Source: Branchiostoma floridae (lineage: Eukaryota; Chordata; Leptocardii; Amphioxiformes; Branchiostomatidae). Taken from it: a stretch of 64,000 nt of DNA. The stretch covers positions 6,816,833 to 6,880,832 of the forward strand of contig NC_049979.1 in NCBI RefSeq assembly GCF_000003815.2, given 5' to 3'. Shown here one piece after another: positions 32,468 through 43,998 of this stretch; position 1 is the stretch's first letter; each line of letters begins with the position of its first letter. Position numbers and translations under genes: made by a program. The notes beneath the pieces are model-generated. The model saw nothing but the letters and a program-made list of their open reading frames with translations. It was not told the origin of the DNA and searched no databases.

Positions 32468-34237
32468 ATGGAGAAGGTGGATTTCAAGCAGAAGTGGGCC
32501 CAACCGGTGCAGGTTGGCATGATGGACGAAGCAGAACGCTTCTACACCGAAGTGCTTACTTCCGCGTGTAAGGAACGAACCAGCATCCCGATCGGCCAGG
32601 CCTGTGCAGTGGTGGGGCTGGGAGAGTTGTACCTGCTGCGTCACGATCCCAAGTCCCTTGTGAAAGCAGCGGCCCTCTTTAACACCGCTCTAGAGCTGTG
32701 TCAACAAGAACGGCTGAGTCTGGGTGAAGACGGTGCTCAGAATACTACCTCGTCCCCGCCGTCAGCGCTAATCGAGCAGGAGGAACAACAAGGCCTACTT
32801 GGCGACTACAAGCGACGACTCTCCCATAGAAGGGAGAGATGCGCCGCAGCATTCGCGCTTCTCCTTCAATCACGGAACAGAGCTGAGGCAGCCGACATCG
32901 CCGACATGCCTGAAACCCATCGCCCTCAGATTGACTCAGAAGGTTCCTCTCCTGCAAGCTCCCTGGCCAGCCAAGGATACTCCTGCCTGAAGGATGACGA
33001 GTTCCCAAAGGCCGCCTTTCTTCTGAAAAAGGCGTTGGCTGCTTGCGGAGAGAAGGATACCGAGGACAGGGCCAAGTACAGCCAAGATCTGGGAGACGCC
33101 TTGCGGAAGATGGGAGACGTGCAGCAGGCAATTGTCCATTTGCAGAGAGCTTTGCAAGAGAGAATCCTGCTGAACGACGAAGCGGACGAGGGTGACGTCG
33201 CCACTGCGCAACTGTTGGTGCTGTTCGGAGAGTGTTTGTCCGCTGGAGAGCAGTTTGACCTGGCCTATGCGTACATGGAGGCTGCCGAGGAGACCCTCCC
33301 GATGTACCTTGACGAGAACGACCCCGACTTGAACGAGAGCAGAAAAATGAACGACTTGCTGAGGATGGCGTCTCTCGCTCGGGAGGGGAAGACCGAGGAA
33401 GCTGGGACAATCTTTCGGAACGTCGACCCAACCGCACCGGACCTGTATCGGAGTCTGGCAAGCCACACTTACGACAAGGGGCTGTTGTTAGAAACAATAC
33501 AGTTCCACGAAACAGCCATGGTGTTCGCGCCGGACAACACTTCCAACCAGCACAACATGGCCTGTATGTATCATGCACGAGCGCAGTACGCAAGGGAGGC
33601 GGGGAACCTCGACATCTACAACAAGATGGTCCGACTTGCCGAGAAAAACTTCCGACAGGCCATCAGTCAGAATGAGAAGGATGGAAATCCAGGTATGGGC
33701 TTGTTGGCTGAGTACGGGAACTTCCTCTGTCGGAACGAGCGATGGGCGGACGCGATCCCCGTGCTGAAGGAGGTAGTGGATCGCCCCAAGTCTTCTGAAG
33801 AAACCTCCGGTCTCATCTACAACCAGATGGAAATGATCACGCTACTTGACGAGATAAAGGCCGAAGTGAAGAATGCCAAGGACAAGTCCCTACCAATGTC
33901 CCAGCGTCACCTCGCCTACTACCTTCTGACCCGGGCGCTGAAGGAAACAGGCGAAGAAGGGAAAGCCGACCAGACCGCTCAAGAATTTCAGGCAGACCTG
34001 GATAGTGGCGACAAGCTATTTTCCTGGTCGTTGCTAGGGTACGCGTTGAGGCACGCGGGTCGTCCACAAGAGGCAAGTGCCGCGTTCATGCGAGCGTTCG
34101 ATGACGAGAGGTCAGAAGACCTGGCAAGACAGAACTTCTCGGCCTGCCTCGTCTCCTCCAACCTGAACAAGCCGGACGGACCTGCCGAGCAGCCGACCTA
34201 CAAACCGACCCAGGAGGAAATCCTGGACCTCGACTGA
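32468..34237 (+). CDS. Tetratricopeptide-repeat protein, 589 aa, single coding exon
   Basis: TPR proteins are helical scaffolds for protein-protein contacts. Several TPR-like helix pairs are readable: about 43-74 (VVGLGELYLL...LFNTALELC), about 160-190 (GYSCLKDDEFPKAAFLLKKA), about 200-230 (LGDALRKMGDVQQAIVHLQR), about 335-360, about 425-445 and about 520-545 (LLGYALRHAGRPQEASAAFM). No second enzymatic or membrane domain is visible; the protein ends EEILDLD. It looks cytosolic. The frame is open upstream with in-frame ATGs (first at 32414), but a splice acceptor lies between them and 32468, so I take MEKVDFKQ as the start. I recognise no specific orthologue. Its coding sequence has no intron, unlike the SLC5A gene it diverges from. 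Confidence 0.85.
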   Translation: MEKVDFKQKWAQPVQVGMMDEAERFYTEVLTSACKERTSIPIGQACAVVGLGELYLLRHDPKSLVKAAALFNTALELCQQERLSLGEDGAQNTTSSPPSALIEQEEQQGLLGDYKRRLSHRRERCAAAFALLLQSRNRAEAADIADMPETHRPQIDSEGSSPASSLASQGYSCLKDDEFPKAAFLLKKALAACGEKDTEDRAKYSQDLGDALRKMGDVQQAIVHLQRALQERILLNDEADEGDVATAQLLVLFGECLSAGEQFDLAYAYMEAAEETLPMYLDENDPDLNESRKMNDLLRMASLAREGKTEEAGTIFRNVDPTAPDLYRSLASHTYDKGLLLETIQFHETAMVFAPDNTSNQHNMACMYHARAQYAREAGNLDIYNKMVRLAEKNFRQAISQNEKDGNPGMGLLAEYGNFLCRNERWADAIPVLKEVVDRPKSSEETSGLIYNQMEMITLLDEIKAEVKNAKDKSLPMSQRHLAYYLLTRALKETGEEGKADQTAQEFQADLDSGDKLFSWSLLGYALRHAGRPQEASAAFMRAFDDERSEDLARQNFSACLVSSNLNKPDGPAEQPTYKPTQEEILDLD

Positions 34238-34969
34238 GAGTGACGATAGGAAGGATGGCAGCCACAAACTTAGACGTGTTTTCCTTTTTCCATCCACTCC
34301 AGATCATAGCTATATAGGTGCTGTCATGTACTGAATTATCTGGTTTAATGTAAAGTAGAGAAGAACCTTATGCGGAATTGTAATGTACTTGTTTAAAGCA
34401 TTGTCGTGCATCAAATTGTCATTCTGTAGTTGAATTTTCATGCATAGACAAGAGGTCTTGATTGGTGTTGTAGAATGTTGTACATGTTCAAGCTGCACAA
34501 AGTAACTGCATCCTAACATCAACTTGACACTATCTATGTGGAGACATTGGTGACTGTGTTAACCAATTAGAAATAAGAAAGCAAAGAGAATAGTACGTTT
34601 TAGTAGAGCAGACTACAAGTCACACTTGTTAAAGTGGTTAGAAAAGGCACAGAACTGACAGAAGAATCAAACGTATTTATCCAAGATTGATATATAATGA
34701 TAGAACTGATGGATGTAATAACAAATGGAAGTTGATATTCTTATTGTAATGTAGCAGTTAAGCACCGATTTTAAACAACAAGAACTATAGTAGTTTTTAA
34801 GGAATTGTAGATATGTTATATTTTAGAGCTTTATTGATCTTAGACGTCTGTTAGTGATTCAGTCCGAGTTGTACGACTTTGTTGAACAGTGCAGTTCAGT
34901 TAACTACATGTACATCTAATTAACTGCTATCTAATTAACTGCTAGACTGCCATTTTGAATGTTCAAATC

Positions 34970-34975
34970 AATAAA
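34970..34975 (+). other. Candidate polyadenylation signal of the TPR gene
   Basis: AATAAA about 730 bases after the stop at 34237. The whole stretch between is AT-rich and non-coding, consistent with a 3' UTR. A second AATAAA-like site follows near 35151. Confidence 0.5.
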
Positions 34976-35300
34976 ACCAAATCATCAGTATCATATTTGG
35001 TTTTCTAGGTGTGGCCTTACTGTTAACGTGCTAACGTTATATTCCATGCGATGTGTTACTACATTCTACCCTGGGTAGCATTCATGATTTCTTTCTGTTG
35101 TTAGAATTCATCTGCACAGATGGGATCTATTGCCTTTTCTTTCCATATTACAATAAATGTAACTAGTTGCCAAAGTTGTCGAGTGAATCTAATGAGAAGT
35201 TTTAAAAAATTGTCAAGTGCTTAACATAATTTCTTTAATTCGAATGCAGTACAGCACATATGAGAACTGTTCTATGGAGTGAAACATGCTCTGTGTGACG

Positions 35301-38086
35301 TTATGACTTGAGGCCGACCATCCTCTCACTGACGTCCCAGAGTCTGGCAGCTGCCTCGTCATCCATGCCTGCCGCTGACGTCTCCTTGGGCACGCAGTCA
35401 CTGTAATATGACACAAACAGTTTGCTAAAACTTTCTGTGTGGTACTTATATAGTGACACTCATGTGTAGCCACATGCCCTGATTGTCTGGGGGTTTTCTT
35501 AATATCCTACATTCACACATTGTTTAGTTGAGTTTTAAGATTAACTCTGTATCCACTTTGTTTTTGTAGTTTATATTTGACCAAACAACTGTACCTTTTG
35601 TCGTGTCAATAAAGCTTGCTATAAGCAGTTGAAGAGCACCAAGAAAGATAATCCGATATAAACGCACGGCTGGAAGACAGAAGACCAACCTGAAGTAAAG
35701 TCCGGTCGTGTTTTCCAGGTCCTCAGCCACGGCACAACAAATGCTTGTCTGCGCACCTTCCTCTACGGTTTTTCCGAACACGGAAAAAATGGCTCCAACC
35801 ACCTTCCTTAACGCACTGGCAACGTGTTCGCCAAATTTCCCCTGCCACTCGTCCCGTCGGTAGCGCATCAGGTCGGACTCCATAATGACTCCAGGATGAA
35901 GAGAATTTGAGGTGACTCCGGTACCTGTGTATGATTGGTAAAAACGTGCTATTTAGCTTCGGCGTCTACATCAGTACCTCAGTCTGTCAAGTTCTGAATA
36001 AGGTTTCGAGCTGAAACGTCGACTGCGTGTACATGTTCACAGTTGCAGCCACATTCTCGTAAAATGAGGCTGATCTTGTAGGAAAGAAAATAATGATAAG
36101 GGTTATGTCACAGTCTGGAGCTGTACAAAGTCGATAGTTTTCATGGAATAATACTCTTTGTGTGTGTCCCTATTCAACACTCAAAACTTTCGCTGGCTGA
36201 CAAATACAACATAAGCCCTGTTAACTATCTCAAATGTTGTACATGAGACAATGCACATCGTTTAGATAGGCTATTTGGTAGCGGTTGCCCTTACCTTTCA
36301 ATTTCTTTGAGAGCTCCCGTGAAAACAGAACATTAGCCAGCTTGCTGCGATCATACGCTTTTTCCAAATGATAGCTGTTCTGAGAATTGATATCGTCAAA
36401 GTCGATGCCGCTTGTGAAGGTGTGTGCCAGGGAGGCCACCGTGACAACTCGGCTGGGTGCGGACTGCCGGAGTTTGTCCAGGAGGAGGTTGGTGAGGAGG
36501 AAGGGGCCCAGGTGGTTCACTCCAAACTGCATCTCAAATCCGTCCTCTGTCTCCCATCTGGGAGTGTGCATCACGCCTGCGGAAAAACGAATCGGTGATC
36601 GCATGACCTTCGATGCTAATTAAGGTTTGTGTCTTATAATACAAATGTATAAAATGTATAAAACACATCGGATCTCAATGGTTACCTGCATTGTTAATCA
36701 GGACATCCAATCTTGGCTCAGCATCATTGATCACCTTTGCAAACTGTCTCACTGACGTCAGAGACGCCAGGTCAAGTTTGTGCACGACGACATTCTTGTT
36801 TCCCGTCTGACTGCGGATTTCTTTAGCAGCCTCCTCGGCTTTCTCCAGACTCCTGCAGGCGAGAATGACACGGGCACCTGGGATGGATGGAAACAATTAC
36901 TTACAACAATCTGTATAATCACGGTCATTTATAGGAACTGTACATGTGCGCTTCTGACAGAGGTCTAATTTTTTGTGTCAGTGCATTTCTGTACCTGCAA
37001 ACGGATTTTCGTCCTATAGGACCGCACTGTGAGTCAATGTTTTCTGACGTATCTCATATAAATTTGGTTCATTATATTAGTTCATTTTCCGCGCTCTGTC
37101 ATGTATACGTAGCCTTACCTCTCTCCGCCATGTCCCTGGCCGTGACCTTGCCGATGCCCGTGTTCGCTCCCGTGATGATGACCGTCTTGCCGTCCATCCT
37201 AGCCTGACTCTCACACACCCCTCCAGCTGCCCACCTGCGTACTGGCACGTACAGCACAGCTGCGGGGGCAAACAAGAAATAGTCAGCAAACAGCACGCTT
37301 ACTCGGGTCGGAACACCTGTGACGTACGTAATGGCGTGTACCGTTACAGCCTTGTTAGCTTTATGCCTTTAGTTCGTTTCCACGTGGGAATGCAGGACAT
37401 AAAAAAATTTAAAAAATAAAAAATAAGGGCCCACTGCTACATAATACGTTACTGCCATGCACTGAGAGGACACATAAACAAGTCGGTGTAGGCAGGCAAC
37501 AATGAGCTAACGTTTCCTGGCGTATGCAACGCGCAATAAAACAAACGATTATTTACATCAAGCGTTTCCATGGTCTAAACCGAAAAAAACTTTAACTATT
37601 TATCAACGAAAAAAATAAGAACTGCAATCTAACATTACAGCCATGTAAACGCATGTTGCTTCCCACAATTGATTCGAATCCAGGCATCGCTTACAAGTTA
37701 CATTATCAACTTGCCTGTATTATACTCTTCAAGCATTGCGTTTGAAATGAGATCTCATGTAACGTTATCAGTTCCAGCATGACGTGTTGACCGTAAGGGC
37801 AATGACCTCAGTAGAGCAAACTATCACAGTTACATTTCCGTCATGGTAGCCATTGAGCGGTCGTGAATTAGTTTCTCTCAATTTTGAAACTGGCATGGAA
37901 TTTGGCTGCTCTGATCCGAAAGAAGACCAAAATGTAGAACGAAGAAAGAAAGGTCAGGGGTCCATAATGATAAATCCAGCACCAGAATTAACCGGACCAA
38001 CGTGACTCGCTGTACATAGCATGACTGTGTTTGCTAACGTTACCTGCCACTAACACGACTGCAGCGATCTTGAGAAATTGCGCCAT
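35301..38086 (-). CDS. RDH13-like short-chain dehydrogenase, copy A
   Basis: NAD(P)(H)-dependent retinol/retinal (or related carbonyl) oxidoreductase, membrane-anchored by its N-terminus. Exons in transcript order: 38086-38044, 37259-37119, 36877-36686, 36576-36295, 35924-35690, 35400-35301. Phases close to 330 residues, the size of RDH13. Motifs: hydrophobic anchor [24 protein letters not shown] linker, Rossmann [17 protein letters not shown] region, catalytic Tyr-Lys pair YDRSK, HPGV. The tail ends [14 protein letters not shown], the family's usual ending. The substrate is inferred; related enzymes also act on other lipid aldehydes. An alternative upstream first exon pair exists at 39149-39194 and 38736-38816. 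It is the most diverged copy in exon 5 ([20 protein letters not shown]). The stop is TAA, as in B; C, D and E use TGA. Confidence 0.92.
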
Positions 38087-38287
38087 TGTAAGAATTCTGT
38101 CAGCACACGGGTTTCACGCTGCGCACGTCCGAAGTAGTTGCGTTGATTCTGAAGAAGTGGACTAGTCCTGTCTTCGACTGACTACCACACTAATACAGTA
38201 CAACGGGGCAGGAACAGGTGATCATGACCTGGGTCATGCCGTGTTTGACAGGAGTTAACCAATCACCTCCCTGTATTCATACTCTTA

Positions 38288-38300
38288 AGGTCATTGACCT
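38288..38300. promoter_or_regulatory. Perfect IR-1 nuclear-receptor-type site (AGGTCA-T-TGACCT)
   Basis: Two AGGTCA half-sites are inverted with one base between them. They lie about 200 bp upstream of the copy A start codon, close to a CCAAT box (TTAACCAATCA). A near-palindromic TGACCTGGGTCA lies at 38225-38236. In the duplicated block the matching site at 39396-39408 has one changed base. IR-1 sites are bound by RXR heterodimers such as FXR/RXR in vertebrates; use here is inference. Confidence 0.5.
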
Positions 38301-38352
38301 ATCGGTCACTCTGACATGCATGTCACGCCGACTAGAAATGAATGAGCTATAA

Positions 38353-38613
38353 CAGGGTTGGACTATGTCCCGGGCAAGCCAAGTGAAATAGCCTAGCTAT
38401 ATAATGACCTACCCCACTTGCCCGATCGGGCAAGTAAGATTTTGATATGCTTGTTACTTTTCACAGCCATGGCATCAGACATTGGTCAACACAGGAAAAT
38501 AGAGCCAATGATAAAATAATTCATGCAAATGAAAAAGAAAAATGCTTTTAAAAAATCATTTAAATTTCGGGCCAGGGAAAATAAAAAAAAAATAGATAAC
38601 TTGTCCAACCCTG
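38353..38613. mobile_element. hAT-like non-autonomous element (CAGGGTTGGAC ends)
   Basis: Left end CAGGGTTGGACTATG and right end CTTGTCCAACCCTG are inverted. The interior carries CTTGCCCGATCGGGCAAG. Relatives: about 39424-39691 (part of the segmental duplication), about 28065-28200 and 56765-56885. No obvious target duplication remains. The hAT assignment rests on the terminal sequence only. Confidence 0.6.
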
Positions 38614-38735
38614 GATACGGTATTTAATCATTTATGATTTGAAAACACGGCTATTCATGCTGACTTCACCTTCTCTGTATCCAAGTATACAAGAGCACTG
38701 TGAGGAGGGGGCGATATGGGTATAGCGATATTTAC

Positions 38736-38816
38736 CTGCAGCCAAAACTACGATCGCAGCGATTCTGGAAAGTCTCGCCATGTTAGAAGGATCCGAGTTG
38801 AACACGTACAGCACAG
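38736..38816 (-). other. 81-nt phase-neutral alternative N-terminal exon upstream of copy A
   Basis: Acceptor CTGCAG|CTGTGCTGTAC and donor GCAG|GTAAAT are both intact, and the exon is exactly 27 codons (phase 1 in, phase 1 out). It encodes [27 protein letters not shown], so it carries both the linker start (AVLYV) and a second membrane anchor with its own ATG (38781). It could be skipped, included, or used as a first exon. Confidence 0.6.
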
Positions 38817-39148
38817 CTGCAGGGGCAAAAAAGAGTCAGAAAACACTACAACACGCGGGCACAGCTGCTCACCGTGATGTGATTGTCATGCAGAAGGACA
38901 GCTGCGTACTGGCACGACTCTCTGTAGTATGACTGATTTCTAACGTTAACATCAACTCATAATTCCCGGAGCCCGATGCCATAATACCACCACATGGCGA
39001 AAAAGGCATGATTATACGAAGGTAATTTAAAGAGATGCATCAATGTAGCATTAGTAATCCTGACTTTAGATCTTTAGGTGTTGAAGACAATCTTGAGAAG
39101 GCCTCTGTAACAATGTTTTTGATGTGGCTGTATTTGAGTAGATGTTAC

Positions 39149-39194
39149 CTGCGGCCAAGACGGTGATTGCAGTGAACCTAAGAAGTGGCGCCAT
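39149..39194 (-). other. Alternative outer first exon upstream of copy A
   Basis: ATG at 39194 encodes [15 protein letters not shown] and ends in GCAG|GTAACA, phase 1, compatible with the 81-nt exon and with exon 2 of copy A. It lies in the distal copy of the duplicated promoter block, so copy A may have two promoters. It could instead be the remnant of a lost gene copy. Confidence 0.55.
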
Positions 39195-39750
39195 GGTGAG
39201 ATCTCTGTCAGCACACGGGTGTCACGATGTGTACGTCCGAGGTAGTTGCGTTGATTCTGAAAAAAAGGACCAGTCCTGTCTTCCACTAACCACCACACTG
39301 CTACAGTACGACAGGTCAGGAACAGGTCCGACTGAGCTGAGTCATGCCGTGTTTGCCAGGAGTTAACCAATCGCCTCCCTGTATTCATAATCTTAAAGTC
39401 ATTGACCTATCGGTCACTCTCACATGCATGTCCTACCCCGGCCCACTTGCCCGATCGGACAAGTAAGATTTTTCAATGAGCGAGATTTTGATATGCTTGT
39501 TACTTTTCACAGTCATGGCATCAAACATTGGTCTACACAGGAAACTAGAGCCAATGATAAAAAGATTCCATCTTCGGAAGTGAAAAAACATAGAAAAAGG
39601 TCGGGCTAGTGAAAATTTGTTTCGGGTAAGTAAATTTCCTATGTACTTGACCGATAGGATAAGTGTATTTTAGAAAACTTGTCCAACCCTGGATAAGGTA
39701 TTTAATCCTTTATGAATCGAGAACACGGCTATTCATGCTGACTTGACTGC

Positions 39751-41087
39751 CTCGGTCACAATACATATAGAACACAACACGGTGTATTCCGTATCACCCG
39801 AGGTACCAGCCCGACCGCCGGTAGGATCCCCCGGCATTAAGTAATGTTCCGACGTCCGGATCAGGTATTCGAATTTTCGACCGCACCGCGCTGGCGTGCA
39901 GGGCTGGCGTGTACAGAAACAGTTCGAATTATTCGATAAAGCCAGAGTGATATAACTTCGAATCCTCTGTATAGTAGTGCGACTTTTTATCACACGGTCC
40001 GGAACACCTGTATTGAACGTCATCGCGGCCCAGGCATGACATAAAACTACTCTTTTAGCATTAGTAATGTTGTAAGCCTTACGGTATACAGCAAGGAAGT
40101 AGGTAATCAATCCCTTGCATTGGAACATTCTTCACAGAGAGCTCGAGAGTGGGAAAATTCTCGACACGAACACATACATGTACAATACAAGTTACCCCCA
40201 TGGCACAAAAGTAAATTTATTTTGCAACAAACGTAAAGTCTACAACAGTGTTCTTTATGCTCCAGTAACTACAAAAGCTAATAGTATGTATAAACTGATG
40301 CATTTCTAAGGATGAGAATATAACGTTATAGCAACAAGGAACAGGCAGTGAAGGGCCAGTAATGATTGGAACCTGGATGCAACCACTTGTCCTACATTGA
40401 ACTTCAGCAGTACCCTGTTCAAGTGGGTATTCACATCATTATATACCATTTTATCAAAGAACCCACACATTATAAAGGAGTGGGTAACTTCGTCTTCCAC
40501 TGCCCAAAAAGAAGAAATCAAACCTAACAAAATTGGTATAATGTACACTTAAGTAGCACAGCATAGTCATAGAATGTTGTTCCTAGCACCTCTGTACCTT
40601 CCGTTATTATACATGTTGCTTGTACCTGCAATTAGCGCTCGGGCATGAACTTGCAATAAACGTATAATTGTATTTTTATTGATTAACAGAGTACAGTACA
40701 GGACAGAGAGGTGGTGCACTCTATCAACATGCCAATATAAACATCACCCCTAAAAAAGATTACAACTGACGAAGACAAATAAAATGATATCAACAACAAG
40801 CAATTCACAGCAATTGCAAGTTACTAATTGTTTGTGTAGTCCAAGATACATAAAATGTAACAAGCTTAAGTTATTGATTGAAGGGTTTAGTAGGTGGTTA
40901 CAAAGCGTTTAGTACCTACAATATAAGTTTGGGTTAAGTTTAAAATTCTGCTGTTTGTATCATATGACATATTCATTATACAAAATGTAATTGAATATGT
41001 TGACAATGTAATAGAACTCCGTCCGTCTTATAAGTTACTAGCTAGCGGGAGTAACCCTATGTAGAGTGAAACATGCTCTGTGTGACG
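39751..41087. other. Intergenic between RDH copies A and B
   Basis: Contains a CpG-richer, partly palindromic patch at about 39780-40040 (GGATCAGGTATTCGAA and TTCGAATCCTCTGTAT in inverse) and then AT-rich sequence. Open frames here show no family signature. Confidence 0.45.
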
Positions 41088-43998
41088 TTATGACTTGAGT
41101 CCGACCATCCTCTCGCTGACGTCCCAGAGTCTGGCAGCTGCCTCGTCATCCATGCCTGCCGCTGACGGCTCCTTGGGCACGCAGTCACTGCACAGGGGAG
41201 TCAAATGTGATACTAGTAGTCAGATTTATGTGTCTCGTGTTGGCAGGAGTTTTGCATGTATATGTATAAGGACATCGCCTCAACACCAATACAGGTGACA
41301 CCTACCTGAAGTACAGACCAGTTGTGTTCTGCCATTCCTCAGCTACTGCACAACAGATAGTGGTCTGGGCTCCCTCCTCCCAGGTCTTTCCAAATATACC
41401 AACAAATCCTTCTATGACCTTATTGGCCACCTTGGAAAGTTGTGCCCCTTCTGCTCCATGTATGAGTTCCTCTTGATACCGGTGTAGTTCTGTGTAGATG
41501 ACCCCCGGATGGAGGGAATTTGATGTGACCCCAGTACCTGCAAAGTTTTACAAGAAGAATTTTTGTACAGATTTCCCCCCTAATCTTGCTATACTTCAGC
41601 GTATCAAGTTGCAAGCTTTACCTTTACAAACAGCAGTGGCGGTTCACTGAACTTTCATATCAACATCAGCAAGAGACTATAAAACTCACCACTCAACCTA
41701 AAAATCAGTTCTTTTCGATTTGCAGTTATACAAAGTGTCCTCAATGATTTATATCATTCTGCTGTCACTATATCCTAAAATGTAATCATTCTTTTCAACA
41801 CTTTATCGAGTTGACTGACATTTATGTTATCGTGTGTATTGTTTTTACCGTCTATATATTTCACACGTCTTGGAGTTGAACATCATGTTCATCATTTACC
41901 TTCTAACCTCCTGGCAAGTTCCCCGGAGAAGAGTACATTAGCAAGCTTGCTTCTGCGGTAGGACTCCCCTTTATCATAGTCCTTTTCATAGTTGATGTCG
42001 TCAAAGTCAATGCCACTCGTAAAAGCATGTCCCAACGAAGACACCGTGACCACCCTGCTGGGAGCAGACTTCTTCAGCAGGTCCAGGAGGAGGTTGGTGA
42101 GGAGGAAGTGGCCCAGGTGGTTGACTCCAAACTGCATCTCAAACCCGTCTTCTGTCTCCCATCTGGGACAGCCCATCACACCTGTACCAGTAATAGTGGT
42201 TATATATGGGAATTTACAACCAGACTAAAAAAACTTCGATCCGCCTCCAGCTCAGCAGTCAATGAAGCTTTGTATAACGGTAAAACAATTTCCTGTACTT
42301 CCGAAAGCGCCACCTACATCGGCTACACATAGCGGTGAGAACTCTGACGAAGGTGTCTGAGAGACATCGAAACGTAAGCAATGTAAGGACCTGCTGGTTG
42401 TGTAAAAAGAATCCTCCTATTTCCAATTTGCTGTACTTATGTGAAGAAACTTCTACTGTACCTGCATTGTTAATCAGGACATCCAATCTTGCTTCAGCAT
42501 CATTGATCACCTTTGCAAACTGTCTCACTGATGCTAAAGATGCAAGGTCAAGTTTGTGCACGACGACATTCTTGCTTCCCGTCTGACTGCGAATTTCTTT
42601 AGCGGCCTCCTCTGCTTTCGCCAAACTTCTGCAGGCAAGAATGACACGGGCTCCTGGGACAGCAGAGAATTAATTGAAAGAGGGAATGAATTAACAAATA
42701 AATGAATGAATTAATGGATGAATGAAATTATTTCTAAATATATTTTAGCTGTTGAACATAATCCACTTGCACTTTTATTTATGACAGATAAGTTTTTACC
42801 ATCGTCTGATTTTCTCAGGAAAGATAATTCTAATTAATTACAGGTTCCTCTTGTCTCTCCTTACCTCTCTCCGCCATGTCCCTGGCCGTGACCTTGCCGA
42901 TGCCCGTGTTTGCTCCCGTGATGATGACCGTCTTGCCGTCCATCCTAGCCTGACTCTCACACACCCCTCCAGCTGCCCACCTGCGTACTGGCACGTACAG
43001 CAAAGCTGCGGGGGCAAACAAGAGTCAGCAAACACTACAGCACTTCTTGGGTTAACAGTACCATGTGGTGCTATTCACAGGATTATTATATCAATAGCGC
43101 AAGAAAAAAATGACTGACAGGAATATCGTGTCAATATTGCAAAAACACTCTTATTGATAGGAACATACTATCTCTTCTTGACAGGAACATTTTGTCGACA
43201 ATAGTGCGACAAATAACGTCCTTGGTATCAGAGATCGGATCGAAGAAACCATCAATGCCTCAGGTGTAACGTATTGTACCAACAATACGTGTTCGGTGAC
43301 CTGCCTTGCCAAGTTCTCTAAAGATCTATAACATGTTGTCAAGGATCTTATACTCAATGTAATGCCCTTGATGTGGTTAGGACGCGATTCCTGAGGATGC
43401 AGTATCCAAGTATCCAAGAGCACTGTCGGGAAGGGGGCGAAGTGAGTATTGCGATATTTACCTGCAGCCAAAACTACGATCGCAGCGATTCTGGAAAGTC
43501 TCGCCATGTTAGAAGGATCCATGGTGAACACGTACAGCACAGCTGCAGGGGAAAAAAGAGTCAGAAAACACTACAACAAGCTTTAAGCGGACACAGCTGC
43601 TCACCATGATGTGATTGTGTATTGATATAAGGTCACATAACATTATATAGGACAGCTGCAGGGACGAATCAAACAAGACACAATAAGTAAAATTATCATA
43701 ATACGGACACAGAAGGGCAGTTGCGTACTAACATGACTTTCTGTACTTTCTGTGCTCTAATGATTCCACCAGATGACATAATACTGCCACATGGGGAAAA
43801 TGTCTGAAATTAAAGTGATTTAAAGAGATATACTAATGCAGCATTAGTCCAGACTTTAGATATTTAGGTGTTGAAGACAATCTTGAGAAGTACTCTATAA
43901 CAATTTTTTTTATATATGGCGGTATTATGGCACCCGGCGGAATAGATGTTACCTGCGGCCAAGACAGTGATCGCAGTGATCCTGAGAAGTGACGCCAT
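41088..43998 (-). CDS. RDH13-like short-chain dehydrogenase, copy B
   Basis: Same fold and role as copy A. Exons in transcript order: 43998-43953 ([15 protein letters not shown]), optional 43542-43462, 43005-42865, 42653-42462, 42181-41900, 41537-41306, 41187-41088. The frame closes to 330 residues without the optional 81-nt exon, or 357 with it. Motifs: [33 protein letters not shown], catalytic [23 protein letters not shown]. Against the other copies it has [10 protein letters not shown] in exon 4 and a lone SLGHAF variant near the catalytic serine region. Both N-terminal exons keep good splice signals, which makes B the clearest example of the ancestral layout. Its upstream sequence is related to the copy A promoter blocks. 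Confidence 0.92.
42306..42380 (+). repeat. Retroelement-tail-like fragment (pair with 47199-47287)
   Basis: CGCCACCTACATCGGCTAC...GAGACATCGAAACGTAAG occurs here on plus and, slightly changed, on minus at 47199-47287 in an intron of copy C. Its 'GACGAAGGTGTCTGAGAGACATCGAAACG'-style ending (read in two parts) resembles spacer sequence that follows many metazoan retroelements. The class is unproven. Confidence 0.4.
43462..43542 (-). other. 81-nt phase-neutral N-terminal exon of copy B
   Basis: Acceptor CTGCAG|CTGTGCTGTACG, donor GCAG|GTAAAT, 27 codons reading [22 protein letters not shown] and on to VLAA. It has the same borders and phase as 38736-38816. Including it would insert a second hydrophobic anchor after the first; starting at its internal ATG (43507) would replace the first anchor. 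Confidence 0.65.

Larger units (their letters stand above)
38044..38660 (-). repeat. Segmental duplication: promoter/first-exon block of copy A (proximal copy)
   Basis: This stretch is repeated in the same orientation at 39149-39750. The shared order is first exon, CTGTCAGCACACGGG, GTTGCGTTGATTCTGAA, GGAGTTAACCAATC, TCATTGACCTATCGGTCACT and a transposon end (CTTGTCCAACCCTGGATA). A related but more diverged block lies above copy B (43953-44180). Confidence 0.8.

Noticed and set aside
32745-33593. 282-residue minus-strand open frame opposite the TPR gene
   Set aside because: It mirrors a GC-rich coding exon. The plus strand has clear TPR helices, a plausible start and a matching 3' UTR; the antisense protein has no family features.
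37660-37690. tRNA T-arm-like GATTCGAATCC
   Set aside because: No matching acceptor stem, D-arm or anticodon arm can be found around it.
39733-40128. 131-residue minus-strand frame between RDH A and B
   Set aside because: No recognisable domain, start is not an ATG in good context, and the underlying DNA is partly palindromic repeat sequence.
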